A stretch of DNA of 64,000 nucleotides. Source: Agriotes lineatus (Eukaryota > Arthropoda > Insecta > Coleoptera > Elateridae). Made by a program: the position numbers and the translations under genes. Numbering within the stretch: the first letter of the stretch is position 1; each line of letters opens with the position of its first letter. The notes beneath the pieces were generated by a model. It was not told the DNA's origin, did no database searches, and saw only the letters and a program-made list of their open reading frames with translations. Location: NCBI GenBank assembly GCA_940337035.1, contig CALNHX010003546.1, positions 62,001 to 126,000 of the forward strand, written 5' to 3'. Below are positions 22,416-36,926 of the stretch, in pieces.

Positions 22416-25127
22416 ATGGCGTCTCTAATGAAAAAAAAGAAAATTGGCTGCTGTTTTAGTTTTAAGTGTGGAACATGAAGAGAATCCCAAAATGCAAAGA
22501 AAAAAGAAGAGGTTTTGGAGTAAGGAGTGGTTTCTTAGACGAAACTATTCGTGACATTTGTGTCATTTACATTTGTTGAAAGAAATAAATGAAAACCATC
22601 CAGAAGACTACAAAAATTACTTTAAGATGGATGAAACTACATTTAATATCCTTTTAAGATTAATTAGGCAGAGAATAGTAAAACAAAATACCATTATGCG
22701 CGACGCCATTCCACCCGAGGGTAGATTAGCTGCCACTTTAAGGTATTTGGCAACTGGAAACTCATTTGAAGATTTAAAATATGCCACAAGGATTATTCCA
22801 GAAACTTGTAAGGTGATATTTGAAGAATTAAAAGAAGGATGGATATCTTTCGGTAAGTAAGAAGTAAATGGTTTATTAATCAGAAAAAATATAAATACAA
22901 AAATCCATTTTTGATAAACAAAAAAATCACTCTTTGAAAATACAACACTTGGTAAAAGTATTTAAAGAAAAGATCTAATAAACACAGCATCCTTTTTAAT
23001 ACATAGTTCGTACTCAAGGGCGGTAAGTGATGTACTGCTTCGTCGACTTTTTTACGTTAAATTCGAGGTTAAATTATTCATTGTTCGCTTTTTGAATTGG
23101 TTTTAAATTTTATATGGAATTTCCGAACACCTGTAAGTAAAAAACATATTTTCCTCTACGCGTCTTTTAACAACCTTGGGTGCTTGTTCAGGTCTTGTTG
23201 GGTAAATAAATATTTAAATTAACAAAAAAACAGTATCAAGATATGGCATATGTTAAAAAACTTTTAAATGAACACAAAAAAATCATTTGTTTCGAAAACA
23301 CAGCACTGAGTCTATTTTTACTGTCACGAAGGTAACTAAAATAGTCATTAAGCCTGAAAGACATTCCATTTTCAGGTGGCTGAAGTTGAATAAACCTGCC
23401 ATCCTGGGTTACTTCTGGATTATTTGCCGCTATTTCTTGTCTGTACTCCTGATGGGAAGGAGATTCTTGCTGTGCAGGTTGGGGAAACTGAACAGGGATA
23501 TATGAATTAACATTTTGGCTATAAGTGTGTTCAGTTATTATATATTTTTCATTTAAGTCGCCCAATTGGCCAAGGTACAGAGCGCTATTGTTTAGGTGCT
23601 CAGTAAAAATCCTCTGTTTCGCATCCGTCTTTCTTAATTTTGCAGCTACAGTACAACCAAAATGCTCAAACTCATTTTCAGGTTTATTCAATGTTTCTAA
23701 ATATCATGTAAATATCATTTTTTCATCATTCTTTTGGGTCTTTTTCTTTTTAATTTGTTCACATGTGTCATTTGGGGAGTTGTTTGTGCGATATCATCAT
23801 TATTTCCATAATTTGACCCATTTTCAGAATTTGTCTCGATTTCGACGTTACCTTCGATATTCTCACTTATAATACCATGAGTAGTCAAAGTTATGTCGAC
23901 TATTTTTGCGGTGGTGTCACGAATGTCCATTGCGCTTTGGTACGATTAGGACGAGTGCGCTAGCACGAGTCCTAATCCCAAGCGCAATGGACATGAGTAG
24001 TGATACCACCGCAAAAATAATCTACTTAACTTTGACTAAGAATGGTATTCGAGGGACTATTTAATGAACCAAACTACTTTTTCAAATTAGTTTTCAGTAA
24101 ATCTAGCAACAAACTACGCAATTTCTATAGTAACAGACTACTAATATTGACTTTTTCTAATAAAAATCGCATTTGTTAAAAATAGTCACTTGAATACCTT
24201 CTAGGAAGATATATCCACTGATATTTTTTTGATTGGTCAAGAAACGTCAGAATTCTGGATCTTCATTGGTCACTTGTTGACAGATGACAGGTGAATTGAA
24301 TAGTCCACGATATCCTAAAATAAATGTTCCTTTTTAGTTGCCAAAAACCAAAGAAGACTGGATGCAAGTTGCTGAAGATTTTGAAAACTTGTGGAATTCT
24401 CCAAATTGTGAGGGAGCAATAGATGGACAGCATATAAGATTAGTGAAGCCACACAATAGCGGATCATATTATTATAATTATAAAGGGCATCACAGTGTCG
24501 TGTTGATGGCAGTAGAGAATGCAAAATATGAGTTTATTTTTGTAAGTGTGGGTGCCAATGGTAGACTTTGACGATTTAAATTTTAATAAAATGCTCCACA
24601 ATGGAAAGTTAAACGTGCCGGACAATGACATCATTAAAGAAAATATGAACTTTATTTTTGTGGGTGATGATGCTTTTCCACTTAACAAACATATTCTGAA
24701 ACCGTACTCGCATAGACAGTTAACATATGAACAGAGAATATTTAATTATTGTTTCTCTAGGGCCAGGCGCATCGTAGAAAATGGGTTTGGAATATTAGCC
24801 TCAAGATTCCGAATTTTCCATACAGAAATAAACTTAATGCCAGAAAATATTGACTACGTGGTATTGGCAGCGTGTACACTTCACAACTTTCTGCGAAGAC
24901 ATTCAAAAAACCAATATGTACCAATGAATTTTGTTGATGCAGAAAATTTAGAAGGCAATATTTCTTTAGGAGACTGGAGGAAAAATAATTTCACCTTGGA
25001 CGGCTTGGCAGCGGGACATTATAGAAATCCACGATTTAACGCTAAAATAAGTGGGGATGAAGATCGCAATTACTTTAATACAATAGGCAAAGTTTCATGG
25101 CAAGATAAAATGGTTAATAATGGATAA
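22416..25127 (+). pseudogene. Harbinger-3 transposase, two exons, broken
   Basis: Exon 1 (22416 to about 22853) begins MASLMKKK, then needs a one-base shift and passes a TGA before HLHLLKEINENHPEDY. A small deletion shortens the YATRI-IPETC helix. Exon 2 (24338-25127) has GAIDGQHIRL with the first D, then a deletion and frameshift after VGANGR near 24570, and resumes with VGDDAFPL (second D) and RARRIVENGFGIL (E). The catalytic residues all survive but in separate frames. Exon 1 and exon 2 flank the antisense partner exon. Confidence 0.8.
23862..24052. repeat. About 190-bp inverted repeat at the partner-gene exon edge
   Basis: The arms share TTTTTGCGGTGGTRTCAC and TGTCCATTGCGCTT in opposite orientation and meet at about 23956 (GTGCGCTAGCAC). 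The left arm contains the start of partner exon 2, so the intron holds an inverted copy of that coding edge. Confidence 0.75.
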
Positions 25128-25212
25128 TAAATGTATATATAAGTAATACTGTTTTCGTGAAGTTATGTGATCACAGGGGAACAATTACCACGTCACCCTT
25201 CTTCGTTATTAT

Positions 25213-25725
25213 CAGAGTTAGACAGTCGGTTAAATGAGGACAGTTTTAGGAACAGACGAGAAATATAAAGCTCCAAAATTTTCAAATAATTTGAGTTTTT
25301 CTAGATATTTTTAAAAATATGATAATTGCAAATCCGAAATTCTACATATTTTTTTTAAGTTAGCCATTTTAATCTGCAGCAAAACAGATTACGCTTTTTC
25401 GGACAAGTTACTGCTCTCTTAAAAATTGTTGTTGAAAATCTAAATTTTGAGGTTTTTCTTCTACTTTATTTTTCGGCATAACGGTAATTCGTGGGAAAAA
25501 AGTTTATTAACGTTTTTTGCATGGCATTTTAAGGTATTCAAAATGCCAGCGTTAGAAAAAAAAACCGATTTCGAAAAATTTGTAAAATCTTGGATTTGAA
25601 AATATCACATAATATGTATTAAAAAATATCTCGAAAACCGCAAGTAAATTGAAAATTTTGAAAACAGTTTTATGTTTCTCATCTAAGTCTCCAAAATATT
25701 CCCCATTTAACCGACTCTGTAACAC
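25213..25725. mobile_element. Small TIR element (MITE) in a Harbinger-3 intron
   Basis: AGTCGGTTAAAT lies at 25224 and its complement near 25706, followed inward by further paired sequence (AAAATTTTCAAA). It encodes nothing. The exact ends and target duplication are unclear. Confidence 0.5.
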
Positions 25726-26118
25726 AAATAATAATGGAGATCCCTGTAGTGTGAGCATGAAAATGGGACAGTCAGAATAGGTATTTTTACCTGCTGCTGC
25801 TGAGTTTCGTGTTCTTCTTCTACAGGTGTCACATTTATATTTTCTGCGGCTAGGTTATCTGTTGTTTCTCTTCCAATCTCTTGATCTGCGGTAAACACTA
25901 ACAAATTTAAATACCACAGTTTTGGAGTGTAGGCTTCATCGACACCCATCCCAGAATGCTCAATTTCCTTAATCTTTTTAAGTTCCTTCCGGAAAGCACT
26001 CCTCAGGTTGTTAATTTTTTTAATAACAAAATCTTTATCTGCCTCTAGAACAGCAGCTTTGCAGAAATTGACCAATTCTTTATAAGCATTGTCTCTTAAA
26101 TTTCTATTGGAATAATCT

Positions 26119-29100
26119 TTACTTCGACACGAAGTGTACGAAGTATTGAAATTCCCTCATATCGAAAACCACTCTGAGTCAAATATCTCTAAAATTCGAG
26201 CCAACCGACTAATGAACCCACTATATCAAATCTCCGTCTCGGCGGTGCGGATCTTTTGGTGAAGATCCCAGCCCACTAGATCAATCCCCCGTATTGGGGG
26301 GTGCATAAACGTGCTGTGCGGGGGATGTATGTTCGTATGTGTACACGATTCCGGTCGCCAGGAACCTTCCTGAAGTCTTGGATCGTTTTCATACGATAGG
26401 TCCTCCGAAAATGAAGGCAACATCAACTTTTGAGCTATGGTCGTCGGCAAAAAAAAATTTTTTTTTTTAATAAATAACTGGTTCATAGCATTTCATTGTA
26501 TTAGCGAAACGGAGTGATGCTGAGTATCGAAGTATTCTTGGAAAGCACGGAAGGGCGCTTTTCTTGGGTGGGGGGTACCGTATATTTATATTTTATTTTC
26601 CCCTCCAAGGTTGACTTCTATATAACTCTATAAATTCAGTTATGAACTCTGTGGACAATGGGTGGCCATATTTATCGAAAAATAATTTTAAATGAACAAG
26701 AAATTCCGTCGTTTATATTGATTTCCGTTAGACGTCAAAAAAATATTGTACAGGATGTCCCAAATATACGGCATCATGCTTTATCTCATAAAGTATCTGT
26801 AGGAACTATTAACAAATGTGAATTAAAAAGATATTTGTACCTTCACTAGGCTTTCTTAGAACGTAATGTATCATATAATGTCCTTAAATGTTCTCCTGTT
26901 CATTGTGTATTATAAAATAATGAACGACGCTGTATAGATAAGACACCCAGTACATTGCCCGTTAGAAAGTGGACTCGTGTGGAATCACTTGTATGAGGCG
27001 AATGCCTACACTACACCAAAAACGATACTCTAAAACTCACAATGTAATATAATAATAAACTATACATTACTACTTATTAATTATAAAACATTACCTTTTG
27101 TTAAATTTTACTTGTTTCCTGCACAAAATTAAAATTTACCCACCAAAATTGTGAACACCACTGTTCAAATGAATCTGATCGAAACCAAATCGACATGTAG
27201 CATTGGTTGTCTTTATTCAACGTTTACCTCAAGGATTTCTTCCGCACTTCACGATACAGTTCCGGCCGTAACTTGTTACCGCACGAAAACGTTACAACGA
27301 CCTAGCAATCCAGCCTCACAAGCGTGCAAAATAAAATCATACGCTCGAAAGCCGGACTTGCTATCCACGATAAGACGACATGATCGGGAACTAACCGAGA
27401 ATACAAGGCCCCAACCCTGTTAAGAGGGCGGCAACAGGAAGAGTTGCTCCAGCTAAAAGTCAGCCGCGTGGGCTGGTTCTCTACGACTTCGAGTTAGGGC
27501 TGTACTCCGATACGAGAGGTAAATTATGTTAAAATAACGGAACGCCACCATTTTCTTGACTAAATCGGGAAACAACAACCGCAGCAGAGATGAGATTACT
27601 TTGAAAATGGAAGTGAGTCACCTTGCTACTTTTCCTTGGCAGAGTTCGGTCGGCGAGTTACATACAGTATCGACTTACCTTACAACGATAGCTTAATGAA
27701 GCAGCTGTTCAACTCCTTACAACTGTAACATACACATAAAACGCATGCAAGTAACAAGAACACAAATGAAAAACATAAGTACTTGACAATGGACTCTATT
27801 GGGATAAATAAAATATATGTAGGTGACAATGAATATAATATAATAAAATGCTCAAAAGGATTAGTTGGGTTAGATTGCGCAACACGTTAACCTAATTACA
27901 GACATTAAACTTAACTGCAAATACATTAGGATGGCTCAAGGGCGAAACTGCCACGAGTTACAATTCGGTAAATTTAGCAAACAGCAAATACATGGTTACA
28001 ACAAAGACGTTGAACTGTTCCAACACTCGACGAGGGCGCTCACTGTACCTATTACACTATAAAAGTTAATTTACAATAACTTGTTACCTGAAGATCAGCT
28101 GGCTGCATAATTACGTGCGGCCCTGTATGTGTAGTCGCCTTTCCAAACAAAACTGCCTCAAGGTGCCTGAAGAAATGGAACGACGGCGAAATCCCAAGGG
28201 TGCACGTGGTGCAGAACACAACCTAGATGGTGTACGCTATAAGGGGTTGGCCAGATGAATTAGAATCCCCCGAAGGGTGAATAGACAACGTAACGGGACT
28301 TCCATACAGGAACCACAGAGCAATGTGCGAGATTTAAACAACGACGTCATACTTGAGTTAGCGTTGGTTCTATGAAGAGCTCGTTAAAATCCGCGACAGC
28401 GATGATGTTGGAGTCTCGCAACTCCACGAAAAGAACTATCGACCACACTAACTTAACTTGCTTCAACTGCACCCCAAACGGTCGATGTCCACAGCACGAA
28501 GAACGCCTAGGATTGCTCACGTAACGAGACAGTTCTATTCTTCAAACGGGCACTAATGGTTCACGGAACCCACAGAATTATTCAAAGCGGAATTACAAGG
28601 CTCATTACCAGTGCCCCCCCCCCCCCCCGGCCGCAAAGCGATGCGAACCGGGGGCTAAAAATCAAGTACGTTTGTTCTAATTCAAGGACCGCTAGGAAGT
28701 GACGCTTAAGTCACGGATTCGAAATGCAACTGCGTTGACGCAAGCGCGTAACTACGCTCCGTCCTTATCTCACTTAAATAAAGAGCGAGAAGTGGTGCGG
28801 AACTTTACAACGAACTAAATCGAACTGACTACAGTTTATACGAAACTCGCAGGGAACCTTGAAGATAACGGATACGTAGAAATTGATAAGCTGGAGCCTG
28901 TTTTGCTCGCAAAACAACAAAGGATACATTCATAAATGAAACTCGATTAAAAGGACTGCACGGCAGTATTCATACACGTTTTACGCGGAAAGTTTTAAGG
29001 CAGGCTTGTACAACAACAAATAGGTACAAGGAATTCGGTAACCTAAGACTGCTTTACGCTTTACGGACAGAAGGGAACAAAGCTTGAATTGTAACCTACG

Positions 29101-29539
29101 CCAAAATAAACCTGAATCGGCAATGAGTTAATATTTGAACTCGACTACGCGGAAATAAATATCTGCAGAATGAAGGTTTGGTAACATTACCGCTAAATTA
29201 CGTATTTTTACTACATGACTCGAAAAGGATATTAAAATCTGAGGAAATAGCTAAGCTTGACAAATAGTTCTAACAAACTGTGGCCTGCGCAGTTAAAAAT
29301 ATTCAGAATGTTGAAAGACCGCAGATCTCACAGGAAAGGCGCGATTCGAATCGAATCGACCACTTCATAGTGAGTGTTCGACTGAACCGATGAACTGTAC
29401 AGTTCAAAACTCGCTAAAATCGTAGCGTGAAGGGCCCGTTTTAGCATCGGGTCCTCAATCTATTAATTTGCGCCCATGAAAACATTTTTCTTTAAATTGG
29501 TTTGAGAAACTTTTAGAAGCAAGTAATTAAATGAATACA
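26119..29539. other. Long unassigned region
   Basis: No gene of more than about 90 codons and no recognisable protein was found on either strand. There is an A/T homopolymer junction at 26449-26473 and a run of 15 C at 28614-28628. A 22-bp motif at 29420-29441 is the inverse of one at 17428. The region is less AT-rich than its neighbours and may be an uncharacterised non-coding repeat. Confidence 0.4.
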
Positions 29540-29547
29540 CACTAGAC

Positions 29548-31330
<1,783 letters not shown>

Positions 31331-31643
31331 TACTAGACATACAAATATTTTTATTGGTGTAATTCACATAGGAATCAAAAGATATAACAAGTAATAAAAA
31401 AATAGAAAAACCGCATTTCACTTTCTAATATTATTAACCCTTATGTGGCTGAATGTGGTACCCGGGTACTTTTAGGGTATAAAATATGGAATATTCCATT
31501 TTTGGGAGGACGAATCAATTTGAGCTTCTAGGACATCTCTAAGTATATAATTTTAAGTATATTTTGAAGATTTCATATATTGGGAGGTATGGAGTGTCGG
31601 GTTTCTTTGGAGTTGAAAACAAAATCAACACATTCTGGCGGAC

Positions 31644-31665
31644 GGTGGTACCTGGGTACCACTGT
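31644..31665. repeat. Subterminal inverted repeat of piggyBac-1, left copy
   Basis: A 22-bp sequence with core GGTACCTGGGTACC is exactly complementary to 36927-36948 at the other end. Such internal repeats are known to matter for piggyBac transposase binding. Confidence 0.85.
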
Positions 31666-31776
31666 ATATTTTGTACTAAAAAACACAAAGAAAATAGCAG
31701 TGTTTTCAATATTTGTATATGTTTATTGTTATTTTTGTTTCAAATGTTAGAAAATATCAAATATAATGAATAGCTA

Positions 31777-33828
31777 TTATTTATCCTGGCATTGCAGACA
31801 TTTTACTTTCTGATCCGTGTGCTGAAGGCACAAATACTGCACTTCTTACGGGTTTTTCTTTTAATTTTTTTGTCGCTGCGATAACACATTTTGCAAATGC
31901 CCGTTACTGCAATGCGTCCAGAGGAATTCCGGTCGGGCACAGGACTGGAATTATGAGGAGCTTCCAGGGAAATTCCTAGAACACATTCAATAGCGTTTTT
32001 CGTAAGCTGGTTTCGTAATATCATGGGATTGTCGCTTCTTTGGAGCACAGCAGGCAAGCACAGATCACGAGCTAAGTGTTTTAGGAAATTCCTCCTCTTG
32101 CTAGTGTTCTGATACACCTCGGGATTGTTTTCAGTATAGACAACGTAGGCAGCCAGAGCTGCTACATCTAATACATTGAAAAAAAAAGGCCAATGGCCAA
32201 CGGCTTGTTCGCCTCTTGCTTGTGTATGTTCCCAGCATTTTATCCATAACGTCGACACCTGACTTCGTTTTGTTATAAAACCTGACTACTTCCGGCTTTT
32301 GCTTCAGGGTATCATCAATTGCATTTGTAGAGTGCATCGTTGTTTACTTTTGAATCATATGAGCACAGCATGGCATCTGTGTTGAAAGCAAAATTCGTTG
32401 AAAAAAGCGGTCGCTTCTTTTTTGCTAAAAGGTCCTTGGGAATATAGGGTTTGTTTTTCCTAAATGTGCCAACTAGAGTGAGTCCATCTGATTTCAGCAC
32501 GCGAGCAAAAGGCAGTGATGTGAAGAAATTGTCGGTAGTGATATTGCGGCCTGAACCTTTGTAACGCCGACATAAATGCATTACAGTTTTTTCGCCAATG
32601 TTTACCTGTCGCTCATTGCCCGCTAATTTTACAGTGTAAATTGAACCTTGGCACGGATAAAAAGTTGTAGCATCACAAACCCAGAATACTTTTATGCCAT
32701 ACTTCGCTGGTTTTGAGGGAATGTATTGGGTGAATTTAGTTCGTCCCCGATAGGGATAGAGTTGCTCATCGACAGTTAGGTGTTCATGCCGCTTATAATA
32801 TTTTAATAGATTTTCGTTTAGCATCAGCCAAATGTCGCTGGCGGCAGATTTATCAGTTTCAAGTCTGGCTGGCCGTGTTATAGGGTTATCGAATCTAATG
32901 AAGCGAAGAATCTGCTTGAAGCGGTCTCTACTCATTGCGCTTTATATAATGGTAAGGCATCTGATCTCCACAATTCATCAATATGTTCAGTATTGGATTT
33001 ATGAACGCCTGCCATTAGTAGTATACCTAAGAAAGCATCAAGCTCCTCATCTGTAATACTCTTCCACACTTTTTGTACCGAATTCGAGTTTCTATTGAAA
33101 TCATAATAAACTTGATTGGCTTTACGGTTCGTTTGCCGTATGATAATCAATTTCATTTCAGGTGTCACTAAAGCATTGAACGTGTCTTTGCGTGTATACA
33201 AAGCGGTTACTCTACTCGGACCTCCTAAAATTTATACACAGGAGATTGGAATAGAACCAGAAAGAGAAAATAAAAAACCCATTACCTGATTCTCGAATGA
33301 TATTATACGACCGGGTTTGAGACGAGGGTAATGGGGTCTTGTTCCAGATAGTTGAATCACTACTACGATAAACATCAGCAGGTGGTGGCGCTGTAGTAGT
33401 CTCTGCCTCTGTAATAAATTCCTCGTCGTCGTCGCTGTTGATCTCTACTTCTGTTTCGATAGGAACACGCTCTCCAGTGCAAACATCTTCTACATCTGAT
33501 TCTTCATCATTTGCTGGTGGCACATAATCCTCGTCGTTATCATCTTCAAATGGATCATTAAATTCCTCGTCAGACATTTCACACAACATTGCTACATCTT
33601 CCGCTGTCATTCTATATCGAAAACCATTCATTACTATAAGAATATGTATAACGAATACAAAAACAAAGCAACATACTTATCTAAGTCCAAATATCCCCTG
33701 GAATTATATGGTGGCTTATAACCATTTTCTAAAACTCCGCTACTCGATGCTTCATTGCTTCCAGAAGCTGTACTACTACATTTTCGGCCACCAGATGCAC
33801 CAGCAATATTACCACGAGTAGTAGACAT
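31777..33828 (-). pseudogene. piggyBac-1 transposase, several frameshifts
   Basis: A short leader exon (33828 to about 33680) begins MSTTRGNIAG. An acidic N-terminal region follows (FNDPFEDDNDEDYVPP), then an intron near 33280-33220. The core reads LTVDEQLYPYRGRTKF (first catalytic D), ITTDNFFTSLPFA (second) and SGVDVMDKMLGTY (third), followed by a C-terminal Cys-rich region (CKMCYRSDKKIK, KCSICA, KCLQCQDK) like the DNA-binding RING/PHD-like tail. Frame breaks occur near 32940, 32300, 32240 and 31815. All three aspartates survive. Confidence 0.85.
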
Positions 33829-33921
33829 TCTTTTTCACAATTGAACTAAACTGATCACAATTTCACAAGAGCACAACGCAAACTGGACCATAGGTGAGAG
33901 ATGACTGGACACAAAACAACC

Positions 33922-36849
33922 TAGTGATGGGAGTATTCGAAAGCAAAATGTCGTACTATTCGATTCTTAAAAGTTCTCGAGTGGTCTCGAGAACAGCGCA
34001 AAGGATTCGAATGTTTGTACTCGGATCTCGGACTCACTTGTACGAAGTAGCGCGAATGCGCAGTTCTCGAAAATTGGTTTCGAATAGTAAATGTCGCGCG
34101 TACTCGCATGCAGACAAATGATACGAATGACTATTCGCTTATGCCGAGTGGCGCGAAGCTCAGAAACCGGTTTTGTATGGTCGGGAAATGTCAGTAATCA
34201 GGTATCCGAAAACAAAGTGGAACTCGCACTCGCATATGGACGAATTCTAGAAATACATGGTGTGTGCATTTGATTTAAATTGCCTCTTTCTCCATATACG
34301 AAACAACATTGCTTTATTGCAAATTAATTCAAAAACATTACAAAATACAAATAAATATGAGTACAACTTTTAAAGAAAATAAACATTAAAAGATACGAAA
34401 GTTAACTTAGACTAGAATTGCAGGAACTGAAATTAAAACTCTTAAACAATATAAAACATGTAAATAAAAAATTATCAAAAATTCAAAACAAAAATTATAA
34501 GGTAGCCTATTTAGGTAATACTGTATTATCTAAATACGTTATATATATTACATTATAAACTAATCTCTTAAATGACTATTTAAAAATATTATTTGATTTA
34601 AAACGTTTGGCGCCAAGCGATTTCTACGAACATTAGTCAATTGTCCAGTTTTGGAAAAGACTCGTTCTGACGGTACAGAAGTTCCAGGAATGCACAGATA
34701 TTTTAATTGCAACTGATAAAGTTCCGGAAAACAATTTTTTTGAGCTTTCCAAAATTCTAGAGGATTTTTCGACCTCTCTAAGTAAGGCATTTTCAAATAC
34801 TGCCGCAAGATTAAAGTTGCAGTGGTAGTTGGAGTAATTATTGTTTTTACTTTCGACAGTTTGGAATCAAAATGCGACCAGAGAGAGAGAGTTATCTGCT
34901 TCTATTGAACCAGTACTAACAGAAGCAGATGTATGTGGAAGCAGATCTTCTACTACATTTTTGTTATTTTGTTCGTTGAGCTTGCTAGTAAGTTCCTCAA
35001 AGATCCATTTTTGAGCATTATTTCCATTTTCTTCTAGACCAAATGCTAGTTTTTTAAAACGTGGGTCTAAGAATGTTGCCTTAGCGATTATTTTATTGGT
35101 CTCCAAGGTGCCCAAACGCCTTCCAATTACATCCAGGAATGTTTTTTTTTAAAGTTCCCCAGTTTCTGTTTCCGGTGTTATATTTTTTATCGCAAACTGA
35201 AGGCCTCTTATTAGCGGTACAATCATCGATATCGTAGGATACTTTTCTCCAGATAACTGAATTGTCAGTAATTCTACGGGTTTTAAAATTGAAATGCAGT
35301 CTGTGATAATATTCCATTCGGAAGCGTCTAAAAACATAGGTGCGTTTGGCAGATTTGCAACAGCAACCGAGAGTGGGTTCTTTATTTTTAACAGGCGTTC
35401 TATCATAATTAGGCTGGAATTCCATCTTGTCGCTACATCTTGTTTCACTTTAAGTAGTGGCAAATTCATTTGATCGTGAATTTCTCGCAGTTTGGTTGAT
35501 GCAACTATGCTATGTTTAAAATGAGACACCAAATTTTTATATTTTGTCAGCAACTCTTGTAAGTTGTCATTTTTGTCGAGTGAATCATTTACACTTAAAT
35601 TTAATGTATGGGCGACACAGGGATGATAATGTTTTAATAAATGTTCATTTATTGCATTTTTAATATTTGCAGCGTTATCAGATACTACTGTTACCACTTT
35701 ATCTGATATTTTCCACTCTTCAAAAATTGATAAAAGTACTGCTGCAATATTTTTTCCAGTGTGAGCTTCAGAGACTTCATTTGTGGCTAGAACTGGAGAG
35801 AATAATTTATCCTGATGAATAAAATGACATGTAACTGTAATGTATGACCTATTACTGTCCGATGACCACATATCTGTAGTTACAGCTACGTTTTGAACTT
35901 CATTGGAATTTAACAAGGAAGTAACTTTTGCTTTACCTTCATTATAAAATTCTGGCAATAACTTTGATGTTAATAGTTTTCTGCTTGGTGTTTTATACAA
36001 GGGATTCAATTTTTTGGTATATTCCAAGAAGCCGATGTTTTCTACTATTGACAACGGTTGGTAGTCAGTGACAATCATTTTTAAAATGCAGAGGTCAATT
36101 TCTTGTTTTTTCGCATCAGACAATTCGGTTGTATTTGCACCAAAAAGTCTAAGTTGGCGATTTTGACGTCGTCTTGCAGGTGGTGGTGCAATTATCTCGC
36201 TTAAATTTTTATTAATTTCCTTTCCATTTACACTGATATCTTGTGATGAGGTGCCAGGAACTGGATAAACTAATTCGACATTAGTTTCTTCATTTTCGGG
36301 CGTAGGGGGATGCTTATTTGAATATGTAGGGTGCATCCTTTTTAAATGTAAATTTAAATTTGTAGTGTTCCCAAAATACTTTAAATCTTTTTTACAAATT
36401 TGGCAGGTAACAAATTTACTATCATTAGACATTTTAAAATATTGCCAGCATTCCGACTTTTTTGCTCCGGGCCTCATGTTATTTTTTAATTGATTATTAA
36501 TTTAAAGAAAACCAAGACCAACACCAACACTTTAACTAGAAAAACACACGCAAATGAGAACTGACAACTGAAATTTGGATTTACACCTTGCAGATTTGAG
36601 ATGTGAGAATTAAGGGGCGGGCGAACCGGCGAACAGCGAACTTACACGAACAGTCTAAAATGCAAAAAATGAGAATTCGAGAACTGTGCCTGTGTGGGGA
36701 TTTGAATACTCCAGACTCAGTTCTCAGAAATACGTCGCAATTTCTGCGCGCGCATTCGAGTGATGAATTCGAGTAAAATTTTCGATTCCTCCGAGTATTC
36801 GAATACCGAGTTCTCGATCCTTGAAAGTATTCGATTCTGCCCATCACTA
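33922..36849. mobile_element. hAT-2 transposon inside piggyBac-1
   Basis: The ends start TAGTGATGGG and close CCCATCACTA. AAACAACC flanks both sides exactly (33914-33921 and 36850-36857), a perfect 8-bp duplication. Both ends carry many TTCGA/TCTCGA motifs within about 300 bp, likely transposase-binding sites. Confidence 0.93.
34560..36477 (-). pseudogene. hAT-2 transposase, near-complete, two slippage frameshifts
   Basis: The start MRPGAKKSECWQYF leads into a BED finger (CQICKKDL with HLKRMH). The catalytic core has TTDMWSSDSNRSYITVT (first D), VTVVSDNAANI (second D), PCVAHTLNL and DVATRWNSSLIMIERL. The C-terminal dimerisation region has CIPGTSVPSERVFSKTGQL and ends at 34560. The first 442 codons are open. 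The two breaks lie in a T-run near 35145 and in an AG repeat near 34885, so they may be recent slippage or sequencing errors. The total would be about 640 residues, normal for the family. Confidence 0.88.
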
Positions 36850-36926
36850 AAACAACCAGTCAACCGTTGTTATACTCGCACAGGCGCACAAACATACAAC
36901 AATCCACGCTACACCATTCAAGATAC

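Larger units (their letters stand above)
22416..26118. mobile_element. Harbinger-3 transposon, ends not defined
   Basis: It contains a broken two-exon transposase (plus) and a broken partner gene (minus) in the same interlocked order as Harbinger-1 and -2. The right side stops inside the partner's first exon near 26118. A small TIR element lies in one intron. Confidence 0.7.
23236..26118 (-). pseudogene. Harbinger-3 MADF-type partner gene, broken
   Basis: Exon 1 (about 26118-25790) holds the MADF core: DKDFVIKKINNLRSAFRKELKK and AYTPKLWYLNLLVF. The upstream start is lost. Exon 2 (23930-23236) reads MDIRDTTAKIVDITLTTHGI, a basic KLKRKRPKRMMKK, then after a frame break ENEFEHFGCTVAAKLRK, a conserved BESS-like helical region and a Gln/Pro-rich tail. 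Transposase exon 2 lies in the intron, and exon 2 of this gene lies in the transposase intron. Confidence 0.7.

Noticed and set aside
26226..26486. 86-codon minus-strand frame next to Harbinger-3
   Set aside because: Does not continue the MADF protein and shows no motif.
28614..28628. Run of 15 C as a functional element
   Set aside because: May be a simple repeat or an assembly artefact; no flanking structure supports a role.
29330..29370. GATTCGAATCGAATCG considered as a tRNA T-loop
   Set aside because: No acceptor stem, D-loop or anticodon arm could be placed around it.
31441..31480. TACCCGGGTA near the piggyBac end considered as part of the 18.7-kb repeat
   Set aside because: It is internal to the piggyBac TIR region; the similarity to 18705-18770 is limited to a short palindrome.
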